Below, piece by piece: positions 8,378 to 16,976 of a stretch of DNA of 64,000 bases. A program made the translations under genes and the position numbers. The notes below the pieces were generated by a model, which was given only the letters and a program-made list of their open reading frames with translations, ran no database searches and was not told where the DNA came from. Position 1 is the stretch's first letter. Every line of letters starts with the position of its first letter. The stretch is taken from the NCBI GenBank assembly GCA_947473305.1, contig CANJCB010000019.1, forward strand, positions 1 through 64,000, read 5' to 3'. The stretch comes from Rhodospirillales bacterium (GTDB lineage: Bacteria > Pseudomonadota > Alphaproteobacteria > ATCC43930 > CGMCC-115725).

Positions 8378-9211
8378 TTAACCGAGGAAATTCAGCACCT
8401 TCTCCGTGAAATCCTCGACATGCTCGGCAAAGGGCTTGTGGCCGCATTTCTCGAAGATGTGGAGTTCGGAAGCCGCAATCCGCTTATGCCCGTCGATCAC
8501 GTTCTGCCAAGGCGCGCGGGGATCGTCGCGGCCGGTGATGATAAGGGTCGGGCATTTGATCTGCTCCAACCGTTCGATCACCCGGTATTCCTTGGAATCG
8601 ACCGTCGCGATCAGCCCTTCCACGGTCTGCTTCAGGGCCAAGGCGCGGCCCGGTAGCGCGTAGGAGGTGAGCTGCGTGAAGACAATCTCTTCGAAGGTAT
8701 CGCCCTTCATATAGGTCGAGCCCGCGTTGCGGGGGCGGATCGTCTCGGGCGTCGGATCGGAAGCGGCGGCGATCTGGTTCTTCAGCACCGCCTGCAGCAC
8801 CGGCACCTGATCGTCCGCCGGATTGAAGACCGAGCCCGTCCCAATAAGGATCAGCTTCTCGACCTCCTCCGGCCGCTCGAAATACATGAGCGCCGCCAAG
8901 AGCCCCCCGAAGGAGCTGCCCGCCGGAATGTAGCGCTTGACGCCTAGGGCCTTCATGAAGCCGAAGAGCTGGTCGAGTTGCACCCGCTGGGGCGGCCGGT
9001 CGCCGAAGTCCACCATATCGGCGAAACCATGCCCGACGAGATCCAGCGCGTAAACCGGCCGGTCACCCGCAAGCTGATCGATGCAACGGACGAAGATATC
9101 GCCGGAGGAGCCCACCCCATGGATCAGGAGGAGCGGTGTCCCGCTCTTACCTTCCCCGGATACATAGTAGCGGGTGTTGATCCCGCCGACGTCGATGAAG
9201 CGGACCCGCAT
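8378..9211 (-). CDS. Alpha/beta hydrolase
   Basis: This 277-residue protein has the alpha/beta hydrolase core: LLIHGVGSSGDIF (oxyanion loop), PAGSSFGGLLAAL with the nucleophile Ser in GxSxG, an acid in IITGRDDPRAPW, and His in CGHKPFAEH. The length and motifs resemble meta-cleavage-product (C-C bond) hydrolases. The frame is open to 9262, but the upstream gene stops at 9214 and ATG 9211 follows directly, suggesting coupled translation. With the LigB-type dioxygenase two genes upstream, hydrolysis of a ring-fission product is a reasonable guess. Confidence 0.8.
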   Translation of the reverse strand: MRVRFIDVGGINTRYYVSGEGKSGTPLLLIHGVGSSGDIFVRCIDQLAGDRPVYALDLVGHGFADMVDFGDRPPQRVQLDQLFGFMKALGVKRYIPAGSSFGGLLAALMYFERPEEVEKLILIGTGSVFNPADDQVPVLQAVLKNQIAAASDPTPETIRPRNAGSTYMKGDTFEEIVFTQLTSYALPGRALALKQTVEGLIATVDSKEYRVIERLEQIKCPTLIITGRDDPRAPWQNVIDGHKRIAASELHIFEKCGHKPFAEHVEDFTEKVLNFLG

Positions 9212-9213
9212 GC

Positions 9214-9918
9214 TCAATGAGCCGTCTGCACGACGCGCCACATGTCGTCGTAGAAGGCCCACCAGACCTCGACCGTGTTCCGGACAGTCCGCAACACCAA
9301 CTCGATATCGGCGTCGGTGGTCGCGAACTGCTTCAGGAAGTCGATGCCGGCATCGGAGTGATCCTTGTCGGCTTCTTCATGGACCGTGTAGAAGGCGGCC
9401 TGTTCGGGCGTGCAGTTATAATATTTCATCATGGCCTGAGAGACCTTGCCCGCGACGCCCACGACTTGGGCTTCTCCGCCGAGCGACGTCGCCGCGATCC
9501 CTTCCAGGAAGCCGCGATGGCAAACCTCGGTCATATAGGAACGCAGAGCCAGCGAGCCAGCGCAGAGTTGCGCGCCGTACATCTCTTCCTTGCTGATGCC
9601 GAAGGCCTCTCCCATGATCAGGTAGAGCTTCCAATGGGGAATGCCGTCGGAGAAAATCCGACCGGTGCCTTCCTCATAGACCACTTCGGCCATGCGCGGC
9701 CGCCACTCGGGGTCGGGGCAGCTCATATAGAGCGGGCCATGGTAGAAATGGTTGTAGAGCGGCACCACGCCGAACTGCTTCAGGTATTCCTTGACCTGCG
9801 GCCGGGAAAGCTCGCCCTGCATGAGCGCGACCCAAAGAGGATGGGTCCGCCGATGCTTCTTGGCGTGAATCTCGCCGATCTCCTTGAAGACCGAATCATA
9901 TGTCCTGCTTAATGCCAT
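9214..9918 (-). CDS. TenA/PqqC-like haem-oxygenase-fold di-iron protein
   Basis: The 234-residue all-helical protein resembles the TenA/PqqC/HDO superfamily. THPLWVALMQGELSRPQVKEY is the common N-terminal helix. VVYEEGTG near residue 82 and TVHEEADKDHSDAG (H180, E181, D184, H187) match the metal-ligand pattern of haem-oxygenase-like di-iron oxidases. Such enzymes cleave or oxidise amines, fatty acids or cofactor precursors using O2. It lies between the LigB-type dioxygenase and the hydrolase, all minus strand, so a shared pathway is likely. The specific reaction is unknown. Confidence 0.75.
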   Translation of the reverse strand: MALSRTYDSVFKEIGEIHAKKHRRTHPLWVALMQGELSRPQVKEYLKQFGVVPLYNHFYHGPLYMSCPDPEWRPRMAEVVYEEGTGRIFSDGIPHWKLYLIMGEAFGISKEEMYGAQLCAGSLALRSYMTEVCHRGFLEGIAATSLGGEAQVVGVAGKVSQAMMKYYNCTPEQAAFYTVHEEADKDHSDAGIDFLKQFATTDADIELVLRTVRNTVEVWWAFYDDMWRVVQTAH

Positions 9919-9948
9919 CGCACACCTCGTCCTAAAAAATCTTGTCGG

Positions 9949-11019
9949 TCAGGAAACCGGCGCAAAGGTCGCCATGACCTTGCTGGAATTGAAGATCCAG
10001 GAGCCTACGAAATCGATGAACTCGGGCTTGCTGTCGAGCTCGTGCATCGCACCCGCGAGGCAGACCCAGTTGAGAACTTCCTGCTGCCCCGCCTCTTCGA
10101 TGTCCTTGAGGTTCATGTCCCGGAACTTGGTATAGCGCCCGGCCTTCAGATCCTCGAAACAGCGCAAGTCCGCTTCCACGTCGGGATAGATCCAGTTGTT
10201 TTTTTCGGTCAGGAAGGCATGCGACCAGCTCGACGACGCAATAATCGCGACCCGCCAGGGGCTGTCGCGCAGGATGCGGGCGGTCGCCTGGCCGATCTGA
10301 AAGCAACGGCGGGGCGTCGGGGAAATCGGATCGAAGCGGTTCTCCACTCCACCGAAGAGATGCCCAAGGCTGCCCCGGCTGCGGATCACGGTGCTGCCGT
10401 AGCAATTCACATGGAACGGCACGATCGGATGGTTGAAGCCCCGCCGGTCGTAGTCGAGATATTGGATCGTGTTGAGGAAGCTGTGAGGCAGCGGGCTGCC
10501 GTCCCGCACCTTATAGGAATAGGCCATGTCGAAATCGGATTCGATCAGGTTCTGCACGAGGTAGCCGGCCCCCGCCATATGGCCCTGGAACTTGAAGACC
10601 TTCTCTATCGGATCGCCCCAGATATTGCTCTTGCCCGGATTGATGCTGCTCGATTGCAGATAGGGCTGGCACTCGTATTTATCGAAGATGAAGACGTTGA
10701 AGGGCGGCACGCAGTCCTCGCGGAACTGCTCGTATTGGTCGTCGCCCCAGATCACCACGAAATCGGGCTTGAAGGCATCGAGCCGGTCGCGGACCTTGGC
10801 GAAATCCGCCATCAGATGAGCCCGGTGGGAAGCGGCCGAGGCGAGCCCCTCGTCGGATCCCCATTCCTGCTGCATCGGCTCCGGCCAGTTCTTGGAATCG
10901 CGGAGGTGAGCGGGAACCCGGTCGCTCTTGAGCGTGCGGCGCAAAAGCTCCGCCAGGTTCTCGTCCTGCCCCAGAAAGCCCGGATGATGCGTGACGCCGA
11001 GCCCGAGAATTTCACCCAT
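9949..11019 (-). CDS. Class III extradiol dioxygenase, LigB-type catalytic subunit
   Basis: This 356-residue protein starts MGEILGLGVTHHPGF, where His11/His12 match the iron-binding His of LigB-like enzymes. DFVVIWGDDQYEQF near residue 88, the conserved turn of the fold, follows. Later IIASSSWSHAFLTEKN supplies another His near the active site. Class III extradiol enzymes open catechol-type rings with non-haem Fe(II). No small LigA-like subunit lies beside it, so it may act alone. GGGAGG precedes the ATG. It leads the cluster with the HDO-like protein and the hydrolase. The substrate is unknown. Confidence 0.75.
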   Translation of the reverse strand: MGEILGLGVTHHPGFLGQDENLAELLRRTLKSDRVPAHLRDSKNWPEPMQQEWGSDEGLASAASHRAHLMADFAKVRDRLDAFKPDFVVIWGDDQYEQFREDCVPPFNVFIFDKYECQPYLQSSSINPGKSNIWGDPIEKVFKFQGHMAGAGYLVQNLIESDFDMAYSYKVRDGSPLPHSFLNTIQYLDYDRRGFNHPIVPFHVNCYGSTVIRSRGSLGHLFGGVENRFDPISPTPRRCFQIGQATARILRDSPWRVAIIASSSWSHAFLTEKNNWIYPDVEADLRCFEDLKAGRYTKFRDMNLKDIEEAGQQEVLNWVCLAGAMHELDSKPEFIDFVGSWIFNSSKVMATFAPVS

Positions 11020-11161
11020 CGCCCTAGTCCCTCCCTTTGTCCGCGACTGTTGCGCAGGGCCTGATTCGAGTCAATCGCGATCGCCAGTAAATTGAATTCA
11101 TAAGTTAAAGAGAGGGGCCAAACCCGGCCACGGCCATTGCTGCCTCCCCGCCCCTTGTCTA

Positions 11162-12703
11162 ATGTATCAAAGTTTATTGTATCAAAAATCCCGCTTGGGA
11201 GATCCTTATGATAAGAACGTCGCCGGCTCGGCTCGGCCGTTCCCCTCCGTTCGCGGCGCCGGCGCTTGGGGGGATCCGCTGAACGCCTCGACCGCAGAGC
11301 GTATTTCCGCGCGGCTCCTCGATGGGATACCGACGCCGCAACGCTATTGGGCGGTGGTTTCGATCGCCATTTCGGTGATGCTGGCCTCGCTCTCGACCGC
11401 CATCGCGAATATCGCACTGCCCACCATCGCCCGGGAATTGGCGGTGAGCCCGGCCTCGGCCATCTGGGTGACCAACGCCTATCAGATCGCCATGACGGTG
11501 CTGATCCTGCCGCTGGCGTCCATCGGCGATATCGTCGGGCACAGCAAGGTCTACCGCACCGGTCTGGCGGTTTTCACCCTCGCCGCCTTCGTTTGCGCTT
11601 TCGCGGATTCGCTGCCCATGCTGACTTTCGGCCGCATGCTCCAGGGCATGGGCGCGGCCGGGATCCTGGCCTGCAACACGGCGCTCGTTCGTTTCACCTA
11701 TCCCCGGGCGATGCTCGGACGCGGCATGAGCGTCAACTCCTTCGTGGTGGCGACCTCGGCGGCCTCCGGCCCCAGCATCGCCGCGGCGATCCTGTCGCTG
11801 GCGCCGTGGCCCTGGCTCTTCGCCGTCAATATTCCGCTGGGGGCGCTTGCTTTCTTTCTCTCCCGCAATCTCCCCTATATCGACGGCACGGGCGCGCGCT
11901 TCGACTTCCAAAGCGCGCTCTACGCCGGTCTTGCCTTCGGTCTTTTGATCATAGGTATCGACGCGCTGGGACATGGACATGGCTTTGGTCTTTTCGCGGC
12001 CCTGATTGCCATCTCCATCCTGTCGGGTTTTCTGCTCGTGCGACGGCAGGCAAAGCTGGCGACACCGATGCTGGCGGTCGATCTCTTCAAGCGGCCGGTC
12101 TTCGCGCTCTCCGTCAGCACCTCGGTGCTCTCCTATACGGCGCAAGGATTGGGTTTCGTCTCGCTCCCCTTTTATTTCCACGATGTGCTGGGGCAGTCGC
12201 AGGTCGCGATCGGCCTCCTCATGACGCCTTGGCCGGTTACGGTGATGATCACCGCGCCCATCGCGGGCTATCTTTCCGACCGTTATCCGGCAGGCATCCT
12301 CTGCTGCATCGGATCATCCTGCCTGGCTCTGGGCCTCGTCCTGCTGGCCTTCCTGCCACCCGATCCCGAACCGCTCAATATCGCCTGGCGAATGGCGATC
12401 TGCGGCTTCGGCTTCGGTTTCTTTCAAACGCCCAACAACCGCGCCATCGTCACCAGCGCGCCCCGCGAACGCAGCGGCGGGGCCAGCGGCTTCATGTCCT
12501 CCGCGCGCCTCTTGGGCCAAGCGACCGGCGCGTCGTCGGTCGCCTTGATCTTTGGGATGTTCGCGGCGCAAGGAGCCCCCGAAAGCGCCGCCGTGACTTT
12601 CGCCGTCTTGACCGGCGCGACCTTCGCGGCCGTGGGCGCCGGCGTCAGCCTGCTGCGCCAGATGGATTTTCGCCGCGACGCGGCAGCCAATGCCGGGGAC
12701 TGA
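11162..12703 (+). CDS. MFS transporter, DHA2-like drug/solute exporter
   Basis: The protein, up to 513 residues, has about 14 hydrophobic segments. The signature region between TM2 and TM3 reads LASIGDIVGHSKVYRTGL, and RFTYPRAMLGRGMSVNS follows TM4. It closely resembles the second MFS protein at 14965-16347 across its length, so the two are paralogues. The start is uncertain: ATG 11162 lacks a ribosome site and overlaps a TGTATCAAA direct repeat (11164-11187), and the conserved part begins only near residue 58 (PTPQRYWAVV). It is followed by an oxygenase gene after 5 bp, so they share a transcript. Confidence 0.85.
   Translation: MYQSLLYQKSRLGDPYDKNVAGSARPFPSVRGAGAWGDPLNASTAERISARLLDGIPTPQRYWAVVSIAISVMLASLSTAIANIALPTIARELAVSPASAIWVTNAYQIAMTVLILPLASIGDIVGHSKVYRTGLAVFTLAAFVCAFADSLPMLTFGRMLQGMGAAGILACNTALVRFTYPRAMLGRGMSVNSFVVATSAASGPSIAAAILSLAPWPWLFAVNIPLGALAFFLSRNLPYIDGTGARFDFQSALYAGLAFGLLIIGIDALGHGHGFGLFAALIAISILSGFLLVRRQAKLATPMLAVDLFKRPVFALSVSTSVLSYTAQGLGFVSLPFYFHDVLGQSQVAIGLLMTPWPVTVMITAPIAGYLSDRYPAGILCCIGSSCLALGLVLLAFLPPDPEPLNIAWRMAICGFGFGFFQTPNNRAIVTSAPRERSGGASGFMSSARLLGQATGASSVALIFGMFAAQGAPESAAVTFAVLTGATFAAVGAGVSLLRQMDFRRDAAANAGD
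11164..11187 (+). promoter_or_regulatory. TGTATCAAA direct repeat near the start of the MFS gene
   Basis: TGTATCAAA occurs twice, 15 bp apart start to start, in an AT-rich patch inside otherwise GC-rich DNA. It covers the first codons of the longest MFS frame. This suggests either operator half-sites with a later true start, or chance. Confidence 0.3.
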
Positions 12704-12708
12704 CCGCC

Positions 12709-13341
12709 ATGCCCGAGCTCAAGGACGAACCGCTCATCGCCCTCTTCGCGGCGCCTTTCATCAGCCATCTCTGGACCGATAGCGAAGCCCTCAACCGGGA
12801 GCTCAAAGACAAGATCCTGGCGCAGGAACGCGACCATCCCCAGCGGTCGGTCTCGCTCAGCAATGTGGGGGGCTGGCATTCCGATACGGGGGACCTGGCC
12901 TTCTGCGGTGAAGCGGGGATAACGCTCTGCCGGCGGATGAAGGAGATGGGCGACGTCGCCACCGCCAAGCTTTTCGCCGAACAAGGCAAGCCCGATCCAC
13001 GCTTCGGCTGGTTCCTCGAAGCCTGGGCCAATGTGAACCGGGCAGGGGATTTTAACCGTGTCCATTTTCACGGGCTTTACACCTGGTCCGGCACCTATTA
13101 CGTCGATGCGGGAGATCCCGAGAATCCCAATGTCGGCACCGCTTTGGAGCTTACCGACCCGAACCAGGCCAGGGCTGGCAATTTCCTGCCCGGCCACCTG
13201 CCCACCAGCGCCCTGATCCGGCCCCAGCCCGGATTGATGGTGCTGTTTCCAAGTTATGTTCCGCACATGGTCTTTCCGCACAAGGGAGCCAGCCCGCGTA
13301 TTTCCATAGGCTTCAACCTGCGCAAAGACCCCTATCCTTGA
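12709..13341 (+). CDS. Putative 2OG-Fe(II) oxygenase (TIGR02466-like)
   Basis: This 210-residue protein fits the small family of putative 2-oxoglutarate/Fe(II) oxygenases. FNRVHFHGLYTWSGTYYVD (about 116-134) supplies the His and the usual SG.YY strand. LFPSYVPHMVFPH (about 179-191) gives the distal His, and SPRISIGFNL gives the Arg that binds 2-oxoglutarate. ATG 12709 comes 5 bp after the MFS stop; the much longer frame upstream is an out-of-frame reading through the MFS gene. Known relatives hydroxylate amino acids or small peptides. The context suggests modification of a compound handled by the flanking transporters. Confidence 0.8.
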   Translation: MPELKDEPLIALFAAPFISHLWTDSEALNRELKDKILAQERDHPQRSVSLSNVGGWHSDTGDLAFCGEAGITLCRRMKEMGDVATAKLFAEQGKPDPRFGWFLEAWANVNRAGDFNRVHFHGLYTWSGTYYVDAGDPENPNVGTALELTDPNQARAGNFLPGHLPTSALIRPQPGLMVLFPSYVPHMVFPHKGASPRISIGFNLRKDPYP

Positions 13342-13367
13342 GACCCAAGAAAAGTGAGAGGCTTTCC

Positions 13368-14945
13368 ATGAGAACACTATTCCATGCCGGCACCGCGATG
13401 CTCGTCGCAGCCGGGCTCACGACCGCCGCCGAGGCCCAGACCCCGCAGAAGGGCGGTTCGGCGATCTTCGCGCTCGCCCAGGATCCTTCGGGCGTTAACC
13501 CGGACACCTCGTCAAACCTGCCGGACCGCCAGGTCGGCTGCATCATCTATCCGGGCCTGGTGACAGTCTCGCCCGAATACGCCCCAGCCCCCGCCTTGGC
13601 CAAAAGCTGGTCGATTTCGCCGGACGGGCTCACCTATACGCTGAACCTCGTCACGACCAAGTGGCACGACGGGCAGCCCTTCACCTCCGAAGACGTGAAA
13701 TACACGATCCAGGAAGTGAGCTCGAAGTTCTCCGCCATCTTCTCCGATGCCGGCAAGGCCATCGACCGGATCGAGACGCCCGCCCCCGATAAGGTCGTCA
13801 TCACCCTGAAGCAGTCCTATGGACCCTTCATGCTGGCGCTTTCCTGCATCACGGGTGCCTCGCCGCTGCCGGCCCATCTCTTCCGCGGCACCGATCCCTT
13901 GAAGAACGCCGCGACCCTGACGACGCCGGTCGGCACCGGGGCCTTCAAGCTCAAGGAATGGAAGCGCGGCGACTATGTGAAGCTGGAGCGGAACAGCGCC
14001 TATTTCGACGCCGGCAAGCCCTATCTCGACGAGGTCATCGCCAAGATCATCCCGCAGTCCTCCGCCCGCCTTCAGGCCCTCAACGCCGGTGAGATCGACT
14101 ATCTGCCGACCCCGCCCTCCAGCGACCGCGCGGCCATCGAGGCCAATCCGAAGCTCAAGACCGAGACTTCGGACATCGCGCCCTCCTTCATCCTGGCTTT
14201 GCTCAACAATTCCAACAAGCCGCTCAACGACAAGCGGGTCCGGAAGGCGCTGCTGGTCGCGACCGACCGCGAATACATCCTGAAGAACGCGTCCTTCAAC
14301 CTCGGCACGGTCGGGGTCGAGCCTTTCCCGACGAACCTCGGCTGGCTGGTCAATCCGGAGATCGACTACAGCAAGACCTATGCTTTCGACTACGCCAAGG
14401 CCAATGCGATGCTCGACGACGCCGGCTTCAAGCGCGGCGCGGACGGCAAGCGCTTCGGTCTCCGGATCGCGGTTTTCGCCAACCAGTACCTCGACCTGCA
14501 GCAGACCGCCGTCGCCATGAAGAGCATGTGGCAGAATGTCGGGATCGACGTGACCATCGAGCAGCTGGAAGACGCGACGCTCTTGAAGAAGGTCTATAGC
14601 GACCGGGACTACGACATCCATCTGACGCCCTATACCACCTATGCCGATCCCGCCTTCGGCATCGCCCGCGCCTATGTCAGCGCGACCATGGGCCGGCCCT
14701 ATGGCAATCCCACCGGCTACTCCACCAAGGAGATCGACGACCTCTTCGAAAAGGGCGCCCGCGCCACGGTTCGGGACGAGCGCGCGAAATACTATCGCGA
14801 GGTCCAGGCCCTCATTGCCGAGGAAATGCCGAGCCTGACGCTCCGTCAATACCGCCAGTTCGATGGTTCCACCAAGCGGCTCAAGGGTCTCTGGAACGTG
14901 GCGGTAGGCAATGGCGCCTGGGCCGACGCCTGGCTCGAGAAGTGA
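13368..14945 (+). CDS. ABC transporter substrate-binding protein, family 5 (peptide/nickel/opine type)
   Basis: The 525-residue protein has a signal peptide (MRTLFHAGTAMLVAAGLTTA, cleaved near AEAQ) and the family 5 pattern: GGSAIFALAQDPSGVNPD, then AKSWSISPDGLTYTLNL, then GTGAFKLKEWKRGDYVKLERN. It should bind a peptide-like or glycoside ligand in the periplasm. The frame opens 30 bp earlier, but ATG 13368 starts the signal peptide. No cognate permease or ATPase is adjacent; it is flanked by two MFS genes. It probably shares a transporter encoded elsewhere. Confidence 0.85.
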   Translation: MRTLFHAGTAMLVAAGLTTAAEAQTPQKGGSAIFALAQDPSGVNPDTSSNLPDRQVGCIIYPGLVTVSPEYAPAPALAKSWSISPDGLTYTLNLVTTKWHDGQPFTSEDVKYTIQEVSSKFSAIFSDAGKAIDRIETPAPDKVVITLKQSYGPFMLALSCITGASPLPAHLFRGTDPLKNAATLTTPVGTGAFKLKEWKRGDYVKLERNSAYFDAGKPYLDEVIAKIIPQSSARLQALNAGEIDYLPTPPSSDRAAIEANPKLKTETSDIAPSFILALLNNSNKPLNDKRVRKALLVATDREYILKNASFNLGTVGVEPFPTNLGWLVNPEIDYSKTYAFDYAKANAMLDDAGFKRGADGKRFGLRIAVFANQYLDLQQTAVAMKSMWQNVGIDVTIEQLEDATLLKKVYSDRDYDIHLTPYTTYADPAFGIARAYVSATMGRPYGNPTGYSTKEIDDLFEKGARATVRDERAKYYREVQALIAEEMPSLTLRQYRQFDGSTKRLKGLWNVAVGNGAWADAWLEK

Positions 14946-14964
14946 GAGCTGACGGGAGCCTGTT

Positions 14965-16347
14965 ATAGAGGCTGAACGCGACGGACTGCCGCTGCCCCAG
15001 CGCTACGGGGCGATCGGTGCGATCATGCTGTCGGTGGCTTTGGCGTCGATTTCCGGCGCCATCGCCAACGTCGCGCTGCCGACCATCGCAAAGGATCTCG
15101 GCGTCAGCCCCGCGACCTCGATCTGGGTGATCAGTTCCTACCAGATCGCGCTCGGCGCCTTGATCCTGCCGATGTCCTCGCTGGGCGAGATTTTCAGCTA
15201 TCGGCGGGTCTATCGGGTCGGATTGCTCGTCTTCACCCTGGCGTCGCTGCTCTGCGCCTTCACCCATTCGCTTCCCATTCTGATCGTGGGACGGATGCTT
15301 CAGGGCGTTGGTGCTGCGGGCGTCGTCAGCCTCAACACCGTCATCACCCGCTTCACCTATCCCCGCGCCATGCTGGGTCGGGGGATCGGGCTCAACTCCG
15401 TCCTGGTCGCCACCTCCACGGCGGCGGGTCCGAGCGTCGCGGCGGCAATCCTCGCCGTCGCGGATTGGCCCTGGCTCTTTCTCGTCAATGTGCCCTTGGG
15501 GGGCCTGGCCTTCATCCTGTCCCGCTGGATCCCGGTCACGAAGGGCTCGGGCCATCCCTTCGACGTGCGGAGCGCCGTGCTCAATGCGGTGGCGCTCGGT
15601 GGGCTCATCCTTGGCATCGATGAGATCGGGCGTGGCGAGGCCACCGAATGGGCCATCCTTGCGATCATCGCCGCCGTCATCTCCGGCATCTTCCTGGTAC
15701 GTCGCCAGGAAACCCTCAAGGCCCCCATGCTGGCGACCGACCTCCTGAAGAACCCAGCGATGTCGCTGGCGGTGACAACCTCGGGCTGCTCCTATGCGGC
15801 GCAGTGGTTCGCTTTCGTCTCCCTCCCCTTTTTCTTCCAGGATGTCATGGGGCAATCGCAGATCGCGACGGGACTTCTGATGACGCCCTGGCCGGTCACG
15901 GTCATGGCGATATCGCCGTTGGTCGGCCGGCTGTCCGACCGCTATCCCGCGGGAGTCCTATGCTCGATAGGAGCCGGGATCATGAGCCTCGGCCTGATCC
16001 TGCTCGCCTTCCTCCCCGATCAGGCGAGCAGTCTCGACATCAGCTGGCGCATGGTGATCGCCGGCATCGGCTTCGGCGTTTTCCAGACCCCGAACAACCG
16101 CTCCATCATCATGAGCGCCCCTCCCGAGCGGAGCGGGGGCGCCGGAGGCCTCCTTGCCCTGGGACGGATGATCGGACAGGCGACAGGCGCGGCGCTGGTG
16201 GCTCTCATCTTCGGTCTCTGCGCGCTCAATGGCGCGAGCCAGGGGACGGCTGTCGTCCTCGCCCTCCTGGCCGGCGCAGGCTTTGCGGGCGCAGGCTCGA
16301 TCGCCAGTGCCTTGCGTTCCCTGAGCCGCAAACCGGCGGAGGCGTGA
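14965..16347 (+). CDS. MFS transporter, paralogue of the gene at 11162, with no normal start codon
   Basis: About 460 residues with some 14 membrane segments; LSSLGEIFSYRRVYRVGLLVF and RFTYPRAMLGRGIGLNS match the upstream MFS gene. Conserved coding sequence (GLPLPQRYGAIGAI) extends before the first ATG at 15025, which would cut into the first helix. In that frame there is no ATG, GTG or TTG after the stop at 14950. An ATA at 14965 sits six bases after GGGAG, ideal spacing. It may be a rare ATA start, a mutated ATG or a sequencing error. If ATG 15025 is used, the protein has 440 residues. Confidence 0.7.
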   Translation: MEAERDGLPLPQRYGAIGAIMLSVALASISGAIANVALPTIAKDLGVSPATSIWVISSYQIALGALILPMSSLGEIFSYRRVYRVGLLVFTLASLLCAFTHSLPILIVGRMLQGVGAAGVVSLNTVITRFTYPRAMLGRGIGLNSVLVATSTAAGPSVAAAILAVADWPWLFLVNVPLGGLAFILSRWIPVTKGSGHPFDVRSAVLNAVALGGLILGIDEIGRGEATEWAILAIIAAVISGIFLVRRQETLKAPMLATDLLKNPAMSLAVTTSGCSYAAQWFAFVSLPFFFQDVMGQSQIATGLLMTPWPVTVMAISPLVGRLSDRYPAGVLCSIGAGIMSLGLILLAFLPDQASSLDISWRMVIAGIGFGVFQTPNNRSIIMSAPPERSGGAGGLLALGRMIGQATGAALVALIFGLCALNGASQGTAVVLALLAGAGFAGAGSIASALRSLSRKPAEA

Positions 16348-16348
16348 A

Positions 16349-16930
16349 TTGATCACAATCGAAGAAATCCGGGAGCGTCGGGCAAAGCGCATCGTCTTCT
16401 GGTCGCTGGTGCTTTCGATGGCATGGCCCATCGCACTGATCCTCGTCTGGACCGCCCCCTTTGAACTCTCCTTCTATGGGGGACCGCTCGCCATCTTGGG
16501 CTGGGTGCTGTCCGGCCTCGTCGGCCTGGTTCTGGCCGGAATAGCCTTCTCGCAAAAAGCGCACGGCCGGATGCTCGCGATCCTCGTCCTGCCGGCCACA
16601 GCGCTCCTGGCAGCGATCAACGTCAACCTCGTCTGGGACACCAGCATGAGGTGGGGCTACCTCATTCATGCCGGGGTGATGAAGCCCTTCTATCTGCGTG
16701 ACATCGATAAATTACCCGCCGAGCAGCCAAAATTGGCAGCTTTCTCCTGGGGCAGTTTCGTCGATGTGTCGCTGGGTGTCGTCTACGACGAGAGCGACGA
16801 GATCGCCAAGCCTCCGGAGGCGAGACCCCCTGCCTGGAACCAGAGAGCCACCGGAACCCTCGCCGCCTGCGAGGTGTTGGAGACCCTTCCCGCCGGCGAT
16901 CATTTCTATGTGGTCCGCGTCGCCTGCTAG
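16349..16930 (+). CDS. Small membrane protein of unknown function
   Basis: The 193-residue protein starts at a TTG directly after the MFS stop. It has an N-terminal charged stretch (ITIEEIRERRAKR), three hydrophobic segments (about 16-36, 44-66, 73-92), and a C-terminal half predicted outside the membrane (SWGSFVDVSLGVVYDE). I do not recognise a family. The start is supported only by the tight spacing to the MFS gene, which suggests co-expression. The rest of the frame has normal local codon use, so I consider it a real gene. Confidence 0.55.
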   Translation: MITIEEIRERRAKRIVFWSLVLSMAWPIALILVWTAPFELSFYGGPLAILGWVLSGLVGLVLAGIAFSQKAHGRMLAILVLPATALLAAINVNLVWDTSMRWGYLIHAGVMKPFYLRDIDKLPAEQPKLAAFSWGSFVDVSLGVVYDESDEIAKPPEARPPAWNQRATGTLAACEVLETLPAGDHFYVVRVAC

Positions 16931-16976
16931 GACCGGCTTGGGAAGACCCCGCGCGAGGCTCAGAGGCGGTGCCACC

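Noticed and set aside
11266-12708. Long plus-strand frame in front of the 2OG-Fe(II) oxygenase
   Set aside because: It reads the MFS gene in the wrong frame. Only the part from ATG 12709 shows a family match.
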